Assembly (NCBI RefSeq): GCF_024756275.1
Contig: NZ_JANUGQ010000006.1
Span: 186,001 to 250,000 of the forward strand
Direction of reading: 5' to 3'
Origin: Streptomyces pyxinae
GTDB taxonomy: Bacteria; Actinomycetota; Actinomycetes; Streptomycetales; Streptomycetaceae
DNA length: 64,000 bases
In this document: piece by piece, positions 1 through 8,778 of the stretch
How positions within the stretch are numbered: the stretch's first letter is position 1
How the letters are laid out: every line of letters starts with the position of its first letter
The notes under the pieces: model-generated
What the model was told of the DNA's origin: nothing
The model's input: only the letters and a program-made list of their open reading frames with translations
The model's database searches: none
Made by a program: the position numbers and the translations under genes

Positions 1-1
1 C

Positions 2-2275
2 ATGCCCGCGTACGCACCCGAACAGCGCGACCCGTCCGAAGCGCCCGAAGCATCCGAAGCGTCCAAAGGCAGACCGGCCGGTACCGGCACGTCCGTTGCC
101 ACCGCGGCCGAGGCTCCGGATCCCGGGCCGGCCGACGCTCCGGATCCCGGGCCGGCCGAGGCTCCGGATTCCGGTCCGCTCGGGCGGGAGCGGGCGCATC
201 TGGCGGCGTCCCGGGCCGCGCTGCGGGCCATGCGGGAGGACGTACGGGCGCTCGACATCCGCGACGTAACCGCCAACTGGGTGAACGCGGCGGTGCTGGA
301 GGCCCAGGTCGAGGACCGGATCAAGGCACTGGCCGACCTCGCTCACACGCCCCTCTTCTTCGGCCGGCTCGACTATCTGCCCGCCGCCCAGGAGGGGCAG
401 AGCTTCTACATCGGGCGGCGCCATGTGCACGACGGGGCCGGCGATCCGATGGTGGTCGACTGGCGGGCCCCGGTCTCCCGGCCGTTCTACCGGGCCTCCC
501 GCGCGGACCCGCAGGACGTGGCGCTGCGCCGCCGGTTCGGCTACACCGGCGGAGAGCTCACCGCGTACGAGGACGAGGCCCTCACCGAACCGCCGAGCCG
601 GGCCGCCGGGCCGGGTTCCGGGGCGGCCGGGGTGCCGGGCCCGGCCGCCGCGCCGGACCCGGCCGCCGCGTCGGATGCCTCCGCCGGTCACACCTCCGCG
701 CTGCTCCGGGCGGAGATCGAGCGGCCGCGCGTCGGCCCGATGCGGGACATCGTCGCCACCATCCAGCCCGAGCAGGACGAGATCGTCCGCTCCGGGCTGG
801 CCGGCACGGTCTGTGTGCAGGGCGGCCCCGGGACCGGGAAGACCGCCGTCGGCCTGCACCGGGTGGCCTATCTGCTGTACGCGCACCGGGAGCGGCTGGC
901 CAGGACCGGGACGCTGGTGATCGGCCCCAACCGCTCGTTCCTCCACTACATCGAGCAGGTGCTGCCCGCGCTGGGCGAGCTGGAGGTGCGCCAGGCGACC
1001 GTGGACGACCTGGTCGCCCATGTCGAGGTGCGGGGTACGGACGAGCCGGCCGCCGCGCTGGTCAAGGGCGACGCCCGGATGGCGGAGGTGCTGCGCCGGG
1101 CGCTGCGCTCCCAGGTGACGACGCCGGCCGAGGCGCTGGTGGTGGTGCGCGGCTCCCGGCGCTGGCGGGTCCCGGCGTACGAGCTGGCGGAGCTCGTACG
1201 GGAGCTGCTGGACCGGGACATCCGGTACGGCGCCGCCCGGGACGCCCTGCCGCAGCGGGTGGCGCACGCCGTGCTCACCCGGATGGAGGAGGCGGGCGAG
1301 GCGCCGGACGACCGGACGCAGGACGCGGTGGCCCGGAACCCGGCGGTGAAGGCGCTGGTCAAGGCGGTGTGGCCGCAGGTGGAGCCGGCCAGGCTGGTGC
1401 TGCGGCTGCTGTCGGACCCGGAGTTCCTGGCCGAGCACGCCGAGGGGCTGCTGGACGAGGCCGAACAGCGGGCGGTGCGCTGGGCGAAGCCGCCCCGTTC
1501 GGTGCGGTCCGCACGGTGGTCGGCGGCGGACGCGGTGCTGATCGACGAGGCGATGGACCTGGTCTCCCGGACGCACTCGCTGGGCCATGTGGTGCTGGAC
1601 GAGGCGCAGGACCTCTCCCCGATGCAGTACCGGGCGGTCGGCCGCCGGTGCAGCACCGGTTCCGCCACGGTCCTGGGCGACCTGGCGCAGGGCACCACCC
1701 CGTGGGCGACCAGTGGCTGGGCCCGGGCACTGGAGCACCTGGGCAAGCCGGAGGCGCTGGTGGAGGAGCTGACCGCCGGCTTCCGGGTGCCGCGCGAGGT
1801 GATCGCGTACGCCTCCCGGCTGCTGCCGCACATCGCGCCCGGACTGGCCGAGGTGCGCTCGGTGCGGGAGGCCCCCGGTTCGCTGGAGGTGCGGACCGGG
1901 GCCGGCGCGGCGGACGTGGTGGCGGCCTGCCGGGCGGCGCTGGGGCGGGCGGGTTCGGTGGGCCTGATCGCCGCCGACGCCCGGCTGCCGGAGCTGGCGG
2001 AGGCATTGGCGGAGGCGGGGCTGCCGTATCTGTCGCCGGGCGACGAGACGACCGCCGAGTCCCGGCTGACCCTGGTGCCGGCCTCGCTGGCGAAGGGCCT
2101 GGAGTACGACTACGTGGTGCTGGACGAGCCCGCGGCGGTGGTGGCGGGCGAGCCCGACGAGCGGACCGGGCTGCGCCGGCTGTACGTGGCGCTCACCCGG
2201 GCGGTCTCCGGGCTGACCGTGCTGCACGCCGAGCCGCTGCCGCCCCAGCTGGCCCCGGCCGGACCGCTGCCGTAG
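2..2275 (+). CDS. helD: HelD-family RNA polymerase-recycling ATPase (UvrD/Rep-like)
   Basis: Superfamily 1 helicase-like ATPase of about 757 residues. HelD proteins bind RNA polymerase and use ATP to strip it from stalled or post-termination complexes; some actinobacterial relatives (HelR) give rifamycin tolerance. Visible motifs: an N-terminal helical arm (about 60-110), Walker A GGPGTGKT near residue 274, the DEAQD Walker B/motif II near 532, and a C-terminal SF1 motif VI (RRLYVALTRA) near 723. A proline/alanine-rich insert lies at about 197-225, and the first 60 residues carry 24-bp DNA repeats (APDPGPAD-like). The ATG is at base 2, so an earlier in-frame start outside the window cannot be excluded. 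The family call is firm; HelD rather than HelR is my reading of the N-terminal arm. Confidence 0.85.
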   Translation: MPAYAPEQRDPSEAPEASEASKGRPAGTGTSVATAAEAPDPGPADAPDPGPAEAPDSGPLGRERAHLAASRAALRAMREDVRALDIRDVTANWVNAAVLEAQVEDRIKALADLAHTPLFFGRLDYLPAAQEGQSFYIGRRHVHDGAGDPMVVDWRAPVSRPFYRASRADPQDVALRRRFGYTGGELTAYEDEALTEPPSRAAGPGSGAAGVPGPAAAPDPAAASDASAGHTSALLRAEIERPRVGPMRDIVATIQPEQDEIVRSGLAGTVCVQGGPGTGKTAVGLHRVAYLLYAHRERLARTGTLVIGPNRSFLHYIEQVLPALGELEVRQATVDDLVAHVEVRGTDEPAAALVKGDARMAEVLRRALRSQVTTPAEALVVVRGSRRWRVPAYELAELVRELLDRDIRYGAARDALPQRVAHAVLTRMEEAGEAPDDRTQDAVARNPAVKALVKAVWPQVEPARLVLRLLSDPEFLAEHAEGLLDEAEQRAVRWAKPPRSVRSARWSAADAVLIDEAMDLVSRTHSLGHVVLDEAQDLSPMQYRAVGRRCSTGSATVLGDLAQGTTPWATSGWARALEHLGKPEALVEELTAGFRVPREVIAYASRLLPHIAPGLAEVRSVREAPGSLEVRTGAGAADVVAACRAALGRAGSVGLIAADARLPELAEALAEAGLPYLSPGDETTAESRLTLVPASLAKGLEYDYVVLDEPAAVVAGEPDERTGLRRLYVALTRAVSGLTVLHAEPLPPQLAPAGPLP

Positions 2276-2375
2276 CGGCGGCCGGGCCGGCACCGGCCGG
2301 ACGACCCGCCGCCTGGCGCTCGGACAGCCGGCGTCGGGCGTCGGGCGTCAGGGGGCAGGCGTCAGGGGGCAGATG

Positions 2376-2915
2376 TCAGGTGATCGTGAGGGTGATGGGA
2401 CCGGCGATGCTGGTCAGGCCCTGCGGGGTGAGGCACGCGGTCAGGTCGGTGGAGAGCAGGATCTTGGTCTGCACGACGTTGGCGCCGTTGAACAGGCCGC
2501 TGGTGACCTTGCCGACCAGCACGAAGACGGTCTCCCCATTGGGCCTCAGATCGATGGAGCCGGTGCCCACGACGGTGCTGCTCTGCCCGGTGTTCCAGTG
2601 GTACACGCCGGTGTTCGTGAACGAGCCGGCTATGCAGCTGGCGATTCCGTCACCGGCGGCGGTGAAATTGGCCCCGGTGAGGGTCGGGTTGCCCAGTGAG
2701 ACACAGCCGGAGACCTGGCCGGTCGCGGCGAAGTGGGTCGGCTTGGCGGTGTACGTCAGGCCCGGGGTGTAGGTGGAGATGTTGGAGCCCACCGGACAGA
2801 TGACGTTCAGGACCGCCGCCGTCGGCCGGGCGGCGGCGGTGGCGGGCGCGGCGACCGCCCCCACCAGGGCCGACAGAGCGGCGAGCAGCGCGCCGAGCCG
2901 GGAAGAAGTACGCAT
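2376..2915 (-). CDS. Secreted protein of unknown function
   Basis: 179-residue protein starting at the ATG at 2915, which has GGAGG about 6 bases upstream; an in-frame ATG at 2960 lacks this. The N-terminus is a typical Sec signal peptide (MRTSSR, then a hydrophobic LGALLAAL segment and an AxA cleavage region), so the product is probably exported. The mature part has few cysteines and no motif I recognise; it is rich in Thr, Gly and Val, suggesting a beta-rich extracellular protein. It is transcribed away from cutC and convergent with helD. The roughly 100 bp between it and helD are short G/C repeats (GGCGTC-like). No function is proposed. Confidence 0.7.
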   Translation of the reverse strand: MRTSSRLGALLAALSALVGAVAAPATAAARPTAAVLNVICPVGSNISTYTPGLTYTAKPTHFAATGQVSGCVSLGNPTLTGANFTAAGDGIASCIAGSFTNTGVYHWNTGQSSTVVGTGSIDLRPNGETVFVLVGKVTSGLFNGANVVQTKILLSTDLTACLTPQGLTSIAGPITLTIT

Positions 2916-3379
2916 GGGAGACCTCCAGGGGGACCAGGGGGTGGTGTTCGGGGCTGTCATGACAGGGCTGACATGACAGGAGCGGCGTGACAGGAGCGGG
3001 CGGGACGGTTGGGACCGGCCCTCCCCCGCCCCCGCCGGAGGGCACCGCCCGGCGCGAGCGCGGGGGCGCGGACCACGGAGAAGGTGTGCCGACGGACACG
3101 CGGGGCGTACGCCACGAGGACCTGACCCTTGCCGTCGACGGTCGGGTCGGCGGCGAAGCCCGGTTTCGAGGGGCCCGGGGCCCGGGGAGCCACCTCACTG
3201 TCCCGCCGCCCGAGGTCCTCGCCCATAGTCCATTCGGGCGAGCGCACCCGCCCGGACGGACCCGGCACTTGTCAGGAGATACGCGCTCGGGGCGCAGCGA
3301 CGGCGCACTCCGGGGCCCTCGGCTCACTCCCCGTCCTAGTTGGCGTGATCGTTCGGGTGCCTTCCCCGTACAACGGCAC

Positions 3380-3405
3380 TAATCTGGTGAGTGGACTAGA
3401 CCTGT
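3380..3405 (+). promoter_or_regulatory. DasR-type dre-like operator over the cutC promoter
   Basis: AGTGGACTAGACCTGT at 3390-3405 resembles the DasR (GntR family) dre consensus, core TGG-CTAGACC. It shares its first 14 bases with the site upstream of nagK at 36760-36775. A plausible -10 box TAATCT sits at 3380-3385, which would place the transcription start inside the operator. DasR represses aminosugar genes and is released by GlcN-6-P or GlcNAc-6-P. That it controls cutC is inference from position. Confidence 0.55.
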
Positions 3406-3496
3406 GAGCGCCCAGAATCCCCGTCGGACCCGCGACCCGGGCCCGAAGCGGGGCGCGGGACGTATCGAGCCCCGTATCGGCCGGAGGATGGAACCC

Positions 3497-4216
3497 ATGA
3501 GCAACCGTGCAGTCCTGGAGGTGATCGCCCTCGACGCCGAGGACGCGATCGCCGCGCAGGCCGGAGGGGCGGACCGCCTGGAGCTGGTCAGCGACATGGC
3601 GGCGGACGGCCTCACCCCGTCCCGGGAGACCTACACCCGGATCCGCGCCGCCGTGGACCTCCCGCTGCGCGTGATGCTGCGGCTGGCCGACGGATTCGCG
3701 GCCGGGGACGTCAAGGCGCTGGTCAGGGCGGCGCGCGAACTGCGCGAGGAGGGGGCCGGCGAGTTCGTCCTCGGCTTCCTGGACGCGGACGGCCGGGCCG
3801 ATCTGGCGGCGGTGGAGCTGCTGGTGGCGGAGCTGGCGGACTGCCGCTGGACCTTCCACCGGGCCATCGACCGGGCGGTCGACCGGGACGCGCTGCGCGG
3901 GCAGCTGGCCGGGCTGCCGGGCCTCGACACCTATCTGACGGCGGGCTCCGCGACCGGCGTGGACGACGGTCTGCCGACCCTGCTCGCGGAGGCGGCGAGG
4001 CGGGGCGAGCCGGGGTACGAGCCCCAGCTGCTGGTCGGCGGCGGGCTCCGGCTGGATCATCTGCCGACCCTGCTGGCGGCGGGTGTGGACGCCTTCCACA
4101 TCGGCGGCGCCGCCCGGCCGACAGGCTGGACCGCCCCGGTCTCCCCCACCGCCGTACGCGCCTGGCGCACCGCGCTTGACGAGCCGGCCCTCAGCGGAGC
4201 GACCCCGGCCCGCTGA
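3497..4216 (+). CDS. cutC: CutC family protein (copper homeostasis/TIM-barrel)
   Basis: 239-residue TIM-barrel protein of the CutC family. Features: N-terminal EVIALDAEDAIAAQAGGADR with LELVSD, then GLTPS, FHRAIDRAVD and a C-terminal HIGGAARP phosphate-loop-like end. CutC is historically linked to copper tolerance in E. coli, but its biochemical role is unsettled. The start is the ATG at 3497, with GGAGG at 3483-3487; the in-frame ATG at 3488 overlaps that Shine-Dalgarno. The gene stands alone behind a dre-like site, hinting at co-regulation with aminosugar metabolism, which would be unexpected for a copper protein. Family assignment firm, function uncertain. Confidence 0.85.
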   Translation: MSNRAVLEVIALDAEDAIAAQAGGADRLELVSDMAADGLTPSRETYTRIRAAVDLPLRVMLRLADGFAAGDVKALVRAARELREEGAGEFVLGFLDADGRADLAAVELLVAELADCRWTFHRAIDRAVDRDALRGQLAGLPGLDTYLTAGSATGVDDGLPTLLAEAARRGEPGYEPQLLVGGGLRLDHLPTLLAAGVDAFHIGGAARPTGWTAPVSPTAVRAWRTALDEPALSGATPAR

Positions 4217-4963
4217 GCGCCGTACCGGCAGCGGCAGCCAGCCGGACGGACCGCCGGGCGCCCCGGCGCCCGGCACCGGCGACCGGCGCCCATGGCCGGA
4301 AAGGCAGCCCGGAACACGGCCCGCCACCGGCGACCGGAAGCCCCGGAAAAGCCGGAAGCCCCGGAAGACTCGGAACATCTGCGGAAAGGCGCAGGACGGA
4401 CGAGCCGGGACCAGCGGCCGTCCTGGGGCGCGACTACGAGCAGAAGCGATTCATCCGGCGTTCCGGGCGGCTCATCTGTCGGACAGCTTCAGTATTTCGG
4501 CCACCCCCGCGGAGAGCCTGCGCCGCAGCGGGCGGGCGAGCGGGCGCTCGCTCAGCCGGTCGGGGTTGTCTTCCGGAGAGGGGGGCCCAGTGTGCCACGT
4601 CCGCGTGGCGGCCGAGCCGCCACCGGGCACGCGCGAGGGAAGAGGCCGGCCCAACGGAGGCCGACCAGCCACCACCCAGGGCCCGGACAGTGGTGGGCCA
4701 GGCCACCACCATCGGCGCGCCCATCACCCGCAGTCCGTCCGGCACGATGGTCCTGGATGCCGGTACGCGGCCGGTCGCGGCTGTACCGCTGGGCGCCTGC
4801 CGTGACCGGGGCAGTGTCATGGTCGGCGGGTCGATCACGGGCCGCCCACTTCCGGCATCTGTGGGATGGCTCGGCGCCGGCGCGCGGGCGGGGCCCCGGC
4901 GTCCTTCCGCACACCGGGACGGACACCGGCCCCCGGACGGTTCCGAGGCGTCCGCGCGGCACA
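4217..4963. other. Intergenic 750 bp, possible decayed minus-strand gene
   Basis: No intact gene is convincing here. On the minus strand, 4472-4675 reads as a plausible C-terminal coding piece ending in a stop at 4472 (…LSAGVAEILKLSDR), but its frame is not continuous with coding-like sequence further upstream (about 4680-4860). It may be the remnant of a frameshifted gene I cannot identify. The first 150 bp hold short GGAAGCCCCGGAA-type repeats. Confidence 0.3.
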
Positions 4964-5920
4964 ATGAGCCGCATGGCCGTACTCCCCGAGCACCCCGCCC
5001 ACGACGACCTCCGCCGGCGCTGGCGGTCGGCCGTGTCGGTGGCCCTGCCCGCGTCCGGGCCCGGCCCGGAGTCCGACACGGCGGCCGGCCCGGCCGGCTC
5101 ACCGCAGCCGGGCCCGGGGGCCGTGGAGCTCGACCGGTACGCCGATGACCTGCTCGGACGCTGGGCCGAGCCGCAGCGGCGCTATCACACCACCGACCAT
5201 CTGGTGGCGGTGCTCGACCGGATCGACGAGCTGGCGGAGTACGCCGACGACCCCGATCTGGTGCGTCTCGCGGCCTGGTTCCACGACGCCGTCTACCTCC
5301 CCGAGCGCTCCACCAACGAGGAGCGCAGCGCCCGGCTCGCGGAGCGCGCCCTCACCGAGCTGGGCCATGCCCCGGCACGTACGGCGGAGGTCGCCCGGCT
5401 GGTCCTGCTGACGCTCACCCATGACCCCGACGACGAGGACCGGGACGGCGCCGTGCTGTGCGACGCCGACCTCGCGGTGCTGGCCGGCGCGCCCGACGCG
5501 TACGCGGCCTACGCGGCGGCGGTACGGGAGGAGTACGGCTTCGTCCCGGACGACGCCTTCCGGGAGGGTCGCGCGGCGGTGCTGCGCCGGCTGCTGGAGC
5601 TGCCCCGGCTGTTCCGCACCCCGCACGGCGTCCGGGAGTGGGAGGAGCCGGCCCGGCAGAACCTCACCACGGAGCTGACCCTGCTCACCGCGCAGGACGC
5701 GAGCACCGCCCGGGACCGGACGGACGACCCCGCGGCCGGCCCGGCCGACGGCCCGTCGGTACCGGCCAGGGACGCAGCCGACAGCCCGGCGGCATCCGCC
5801 CGGGACACGGCCGACAGCCCGGCGGCATCCGCCCGGGACACGGCCGACAGCCCGGCGGCATCCGCCCGGGACACGGCCGACGGCCCGGTGGACGGTTCTG
5901 CGGGGGCCACGGCGGGCTGA
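4964..5920 (+). CDS. HD-domain metal-dependent phosphohydrolase-like protein
   Basis: 318-residue protein with an HD-domain architecture: RRYHTTDHL near residues 68-76 (His), then the hallmark WFHDAVY near 105-111, and LCDADLAVL near 165. These residues coordinate divalent metal in HD phosphohydrolases; the substrate is unknown. The start is ATG 4964 or ATG 4973; neither has a clear Shine-Dalgarno. The C-terminal 70 residues are low-complexity Ala/Asp/Ser and include three exact 33-bp DNA repeats encoding DSPAASARDTA, which look like replication-slippage products and are unlikely to matter for catalysis. It is followed by a Cmx-type exporter. Confidence 0.75.
   Translation: MSRMAVLPEHPAHDDLRRRWRSAVSVALPASGPGPESDTAAGPAGSPQPGPGAVELDRYADDLLGRWAEPQRRYHTTDHLVAVLDRIDELAEYADDPDLVRLAAWFHDAVYLPERSTNEERSARLAERALTELGHAPARTAEVARLVLLTLTHDPDDEDRDGAVLCDADLAVLAGAPDAYAAYAAAVREEYGFVPDDAFREGRAAVLRRLLELPRLFRTPHGVREWEEPARQNLTTELTLLTAQDASTARDRTDDPAAGPADGPSVPARDAADSPAASARDTADSPAASARDTADSPAASARDTADGPVDGSAGATAG
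5780..5878 (+). repeat. Three exact 33-bp in-frame tandem repeats
   Basis: Units at 5780-5812, 5813-5845 and 5846-5878 are identical and in frame, each encoding DSPAASARDTA in the tail of the HD protein. Copy number may vary between strains. Confidence 0.9.
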
Positions 5921-6014
5921 GCCGCCCCCTGCCCTCCTCTCCCTCTCCCCCTCCCCGGGAGCACCCCTCCCACCTGTGGGAATGCGAGCGGAGCCGGTGG
6001 TGTTGGCACCGATC

Positions 6015-7388
6015 ATGCCCTCATCCCCGCCCGATTCCGCGCCCATACCCGCGCCCGCGTCCCCGTCTCCGTCCGCACCCGCGTCCGATCACGGTCTCGC
6101 GTCGCCCGCCCGTATGCCGCTGGCCGTCTACATCCTGGGCCTCTCCGTCTTCGCCCTGGGCACCAGTGAGTTCATGCTCTCCGGGCTGCTGCCGCCGATC
6201 GCCGAGGACATGGGCGTCTCCATCCCGCGCGCCGGGCTGCTCGTCTCCGCGTTCGCCATCGGCATGGTGGTCGGGGCGCCGCTGCTCGCCGTGGCCACCC
6301 TGCGGCTCCCGCGCAAGCCGACGCTGGTGGCGCTGCTCGCCGTCTTCGGGCTCGGCCAGCTGGCGGGCGCGGTGGCCCCCTCGTACACCGTGCTCTTCGT
6401 CTCCCGGGTGGTGAGCGCGCTGGCGTGCGCCGGTTTCTGGGCGCTGGGCGCGGCGGTGGCCGTCGCCATGGTCCCGGTGGGCGCGCGGGCGCGGGCGATG
6501 GCCGTGATGATCGGCGGGCTGTCGATCGCCAATGTGCTGGGCGTGCCGGCCGGGGCCTTCCTGGGCGAGCACCTGGGCTGGCGGTCCGCGTTCTGGGCGG
6601 TGGCCGCGGCGACCGTGCTCGCCGTCGCCGGGGTGCTCACCCTGGTCCCGCGCATCGCGCCGCCGGCCGAGCGGCCGGAGGTGCGGCGGGAGCTGGCCGT
6701 CTACCGCGACCGGCAGGTGTGGCTGGCGATAGCGGTCACCGCGCTGGCGGCGGGCGGCGTCTTCTGCGCCTTCTCCTACCTGGCGCCGCTGCTCACCCGG
6801 GTGGCCGAGCTGGACAGCGGCTGGGTGCCGACGGTGCTGGCCCTCTTCGGGATCGGCGCGCTGGTCGGCACGACGATCGGCGGCCGGGTCGCGGACGCGC
6901 ACCTCTTCGGGGTGCTGCTGACCGGTACGGCCGCGTCCACCGTCTTCCTGGCCGCGCTGGCCCTGCTGGGCGACCGGCCGGTGGCAGCGGTGACGCTGTC
7001 GTTCCTCATCGGGGTCTCGGCCTTCTTCACCGCACCCGCGCTGAACGCCCGGATGTTCGGGGTGGCGGGCGCGGCCCCGACACTGGCCGGAGCCACCGCG
7101 ACCGCCGCGTTCAACCTGGGCAACACCGGAGGCCCCTGGCTGGGCGGCACGGTCATCGACGCCGGCTTCGGCTACCCGGCCACCGCCTGGGCGGGCGCCG
7201 CGATGACCCTGACCGCCCTGGCGCTGGTCGCCCTCGCCCTGCGCCTGCACCGGCGGGACGGCGACCCCGGCGACGGTACGAAGCCGGGACCGGAGCGGAC
7301 GACGGCGCCGGCGGGGACGAACCGCAGCCGGGTGGTGGCCCGCTCGGCCGGGGCCCCGGACACCGCCCGGGAGCCGGCCCGCTCCTGA
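6015..7388 (+). CDS. MFS transporter, Cmx/CmlR chloramphenicol-exporter type
   Basis: Twelve-helix major facilitator protein. The core begins at MPLAVYILGLSVFALGTSEF (ATG 6114), the first helix typical of the Cmx/CmlR/CmrA drug-proton antiporters. Later landmarks are GLLPPIAEDMGVS, the loop 2-3 region RLPRKP, and the helix-5 motif C stretch GGLSIANVLGVPAGAFLG. These exporters commonly give chloramphenicol resistance; the actual substrate here is not shown. The N-terminus is ambiguous: GTG 5976, ATG 5982, ATG 6015 and ATG 6114 are in frame and none has a strong ribosome site. Residues before 6114 are Pro/Ser-rich and unlike the family. The C-terminal 50 residues are a charged cytoplasmic tail. 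Confidence 0.8.
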   Translation: MPSSPPDSAPIPAPASPSPSAPASDHGLASPARMPLAVYILGLSVFALGTSEFMLSGLLPPIAEDMGVSIPRAGLLVSAFAIGMVVGAPLLAVATLRLPRKPTLVALLAVFGLGQLAGAVAPSYTVLFVSRVVSALACAGFWALGAAVAVAMVPVGARARAMAVMIGGLSIANVLGVPAGAFLGEHLGWRSAFWAVAAATVLAVAGVLTLVPRIAPPAERPEVRRELAVYRDRQVWLAIAVTALAAGGVFCAFSYLAPLLTRVAELDSGWVPTVLALFGIGALVGTTIGGRVADAHLFGVLLTGTAASTVFLAALALLGDRPVAAVTLSFLIGVSAFFTAPALNARMFGVAGAAPTLAGATATAAFNLGNTGGPWLGGTVIDAGFGYPATAWAGAAMTLTALALVALALRLHRRDGDPGDGTKPGPERTTAPAGTNRSRVVARSAGAPDTAREPARS

Positions 7389-7533
7389 GAGCCGGGGCCG
7401 GGGCCACTGAGAAACCACGACCGGGGCCCGGCGCCGGATCAGGGACCAGGACCGAGGCGCCCGGTCACGACGGGGCCGTCGGGCCACCGGGGCGGTGCGG
7501 CCCGGCCCGGTACGGTCCCGGTCAGGTCAGGCG

Positions 7534-7746
7534 TCAGGAATGGATCACGTACCCGCAGTGGCCGCAGTGCCAGCGGACCAGCCGCCCCTCGGGCAGCCCC
7601 TCCACCGGGGAGCCACAGCGCCGGCACCCCATGAGGGGCGGCTGCCGGGGGGCGCGGGGGACGGAGCCGTACTGGGCCGGGAGGTCGACGAAGCCGGTCT
7701 CGTCCCGGTTCTCCTCCCCCGTGGTGGGCCGGAAGCCGTCGCTCAT
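7534..7746 (-). CDS. Small zinc-ribbon protein
   Basis: 70-residue protein starting at ATG 7746 (AAGGAGAGG lies upstream at a long spacing). The C-terminus has two paired cysteine knuckles, CRRCGS and WHCGHCGYV, forming a rubredoxin/zinc-ribbon-like four-cysteine site; the first half is disordered and polar. No function is known to me. It is followed downstream by about 145 bp without a gene. The region upstream (7747-8069) carries 10-bp tandem CATGGAACTG repeats near 7804-7830 and no other feature. Confidence 0.6.
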   Translation of the reverse strand: MSDGFRPTTGEENRDETGFVDLPAQYGSVPRAPRQPPLMGCRRCGSPVEGLPEGRLVRWHCGHCGYVIHS

Positions 7747-8069
7747 CGGGCCGCCGCCTCTCCTTGACCGGACTGGCCGGACTGGCTGATCTGCCTGGGA
7801 CCGCATGGAACTGCATGGAACTGCACAGAACTGGCTGGACCGGCAGCACGCGGCCGGACGAACACCCAGTCTTCAGCCCCGCCGCGCCGCCCGGCGCCGG
7901 ACCGGCCTCTTTTCACCTGTACGGAGGACTTCCCGCCGGTACGTGGACACCGCGCGCCCCACCCGCGCCGGGCCCGGCCCCCGGGCCGCCGGCGCGCCGG
8001 ACCGTCAGCGCCCCGGGCGGATCAGCGATCCGGACCGTCGGCGCCCGGGCCATCGGCGCGTCCGAGCCG
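7747..8069. other. Non-coding stretch, 323 bp
   Basis: Nothing coding is supported. It contains short CATGGAACTG-type tandem repeats at about 7804-7830 and probably the promoter of the small zinc-ribbon gene. The rest is G/C-rich without clear structure. Confidence 0.5.
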
Positions 8070-8348
8070 TCAGCGCCCCGGGCCGTCCCCCTGGTGCTTG
8101 GGACGGCGCAGCCCGGCCTTCCGCAGGACCCGGACCAGTTCCTTGGAGCCGACCTCCACCGCGCCCGCCGCCACCGCCGAGGCGTACCGCTCGGACGGCA
8201 GGTCGTAGTGGTCACGGTCGAAGGCCCGTCCCGGGGCGCCGATCCCGGCGGCGAAGGAGTGCAGCTCGTCGAACGACACATCGCTGACCAGGTGCGACCA
8301 CATCCGGCCGTGCCCCGGCCAGTTCGGCGGGTCGATGTAGACGGTCAT
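8070..8348 (-). CDS. DUF4031 domain protein
   Basis: 92-residue protein beginning MTVYIDPPNWPGHGRMWSHL, with later SDVSFDELHSFA, RDHYDLP and KELVRVLRKAGLRR. These are the hallmarks of DUF4031, a short widespread actinobacterial family of unknown function with conserved Asp, His and Arg residues that suggest a small hydrolase or nucleotide-binding fold. The start codon ATG overlaps the stop of the upstream gene (ATGA at 8345-8348), so the two are translationally coupled. The family call is confident; function is unknown. Confidence 0.8.
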   Translation of the reverse strand: MTVYIDPPNWPGHGRMWSHLVSDVSFDELHSFAAGIGAPGRAFDRDHYDLPSERYASAVAAGAVEVGSKELVRVLRKAGLRRPKHQGDGPGR

Positions 8349-8701
8349 GCGAGCCCGCCCACCGGCGCGACCACCACGCCCGCTTTGCCGCACACCCAGT
8401 GCGGGTCGGGCCCCAGCTCCGGTTCCACGTCCAGCGCGTGCGGCTCGCCCGAGGAGCAGACCGGGCAGATCGGCCAGCGGCCGAACCGTTCCAGCAGCGC
8501 GTCCTGGACGTCCTGGGCGACCAGACCGGCGACGTACGCGGCCCCGTCCGGCCACTGCTCCACCCACCAACGGCGGTGCGCCACCGCCTCCTCCACCAGG
8601 GACACGACCTCCGCCTCGGCGACATTCCGCGCCATGAGATCCGCGAGGACCAGGGCGCGCGCCGCGTGCAGGGCCTGTTCCAGGGGGTCCACGGTGTTCA
8701 T
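8345..8701 (-). CDS. Conserved hypothetical protein, upstream partner of DUF4031
   Basis: 118-residue protein starting at ATG 8701. The first 75 residues are helical and charged (ALHAARALVLADLMARNVAE, then WWVEQWPDGA). The second half has CPVCSSGEPH and a later single WVCG, a possible partial zinc site. It shares a 4-base ATGA overlap with the DUF4031 gene, so the pair is one operon, divergent from murR. I do not recognise the family. Confidence 0.7.
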   Translation of the reverse strand: MNTVDPLEQALHAARALVLADLMARNVAEAEVVSLVEEAVAHRRWWVEQWPDGAAYVAGLVAQDVQDALLERFGRWPICPVCSSGEPHALDVEPELGPDPHWVCGKAGVVVAPVGGLA

Positions 8702-8742
8702 GGGCCCATTGTCGCGCGGTCGGGCGGGACGGGGACGAGGGG

Positions 8743-8778
8743 TTGACGCTCCACCGGTGTGAAAATACCTTTCATACG
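8743..8778 (+). promoter_or_regulatory. murR promoter with overlapping inverted-repeat operator
   Basis: -35 TTGACG at 8743-8748, 17-bp spacer, -10 TACCTT at 8766-8771. The expected start point is 8778, the G of the murR GTG, so the message is probably leaderless. A perfect inverted repeat TGAAA-N5-TTTCA (8760-8774) covers the -10 box and is a natural site for autorepression by MurR. Confidence 0.65.
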
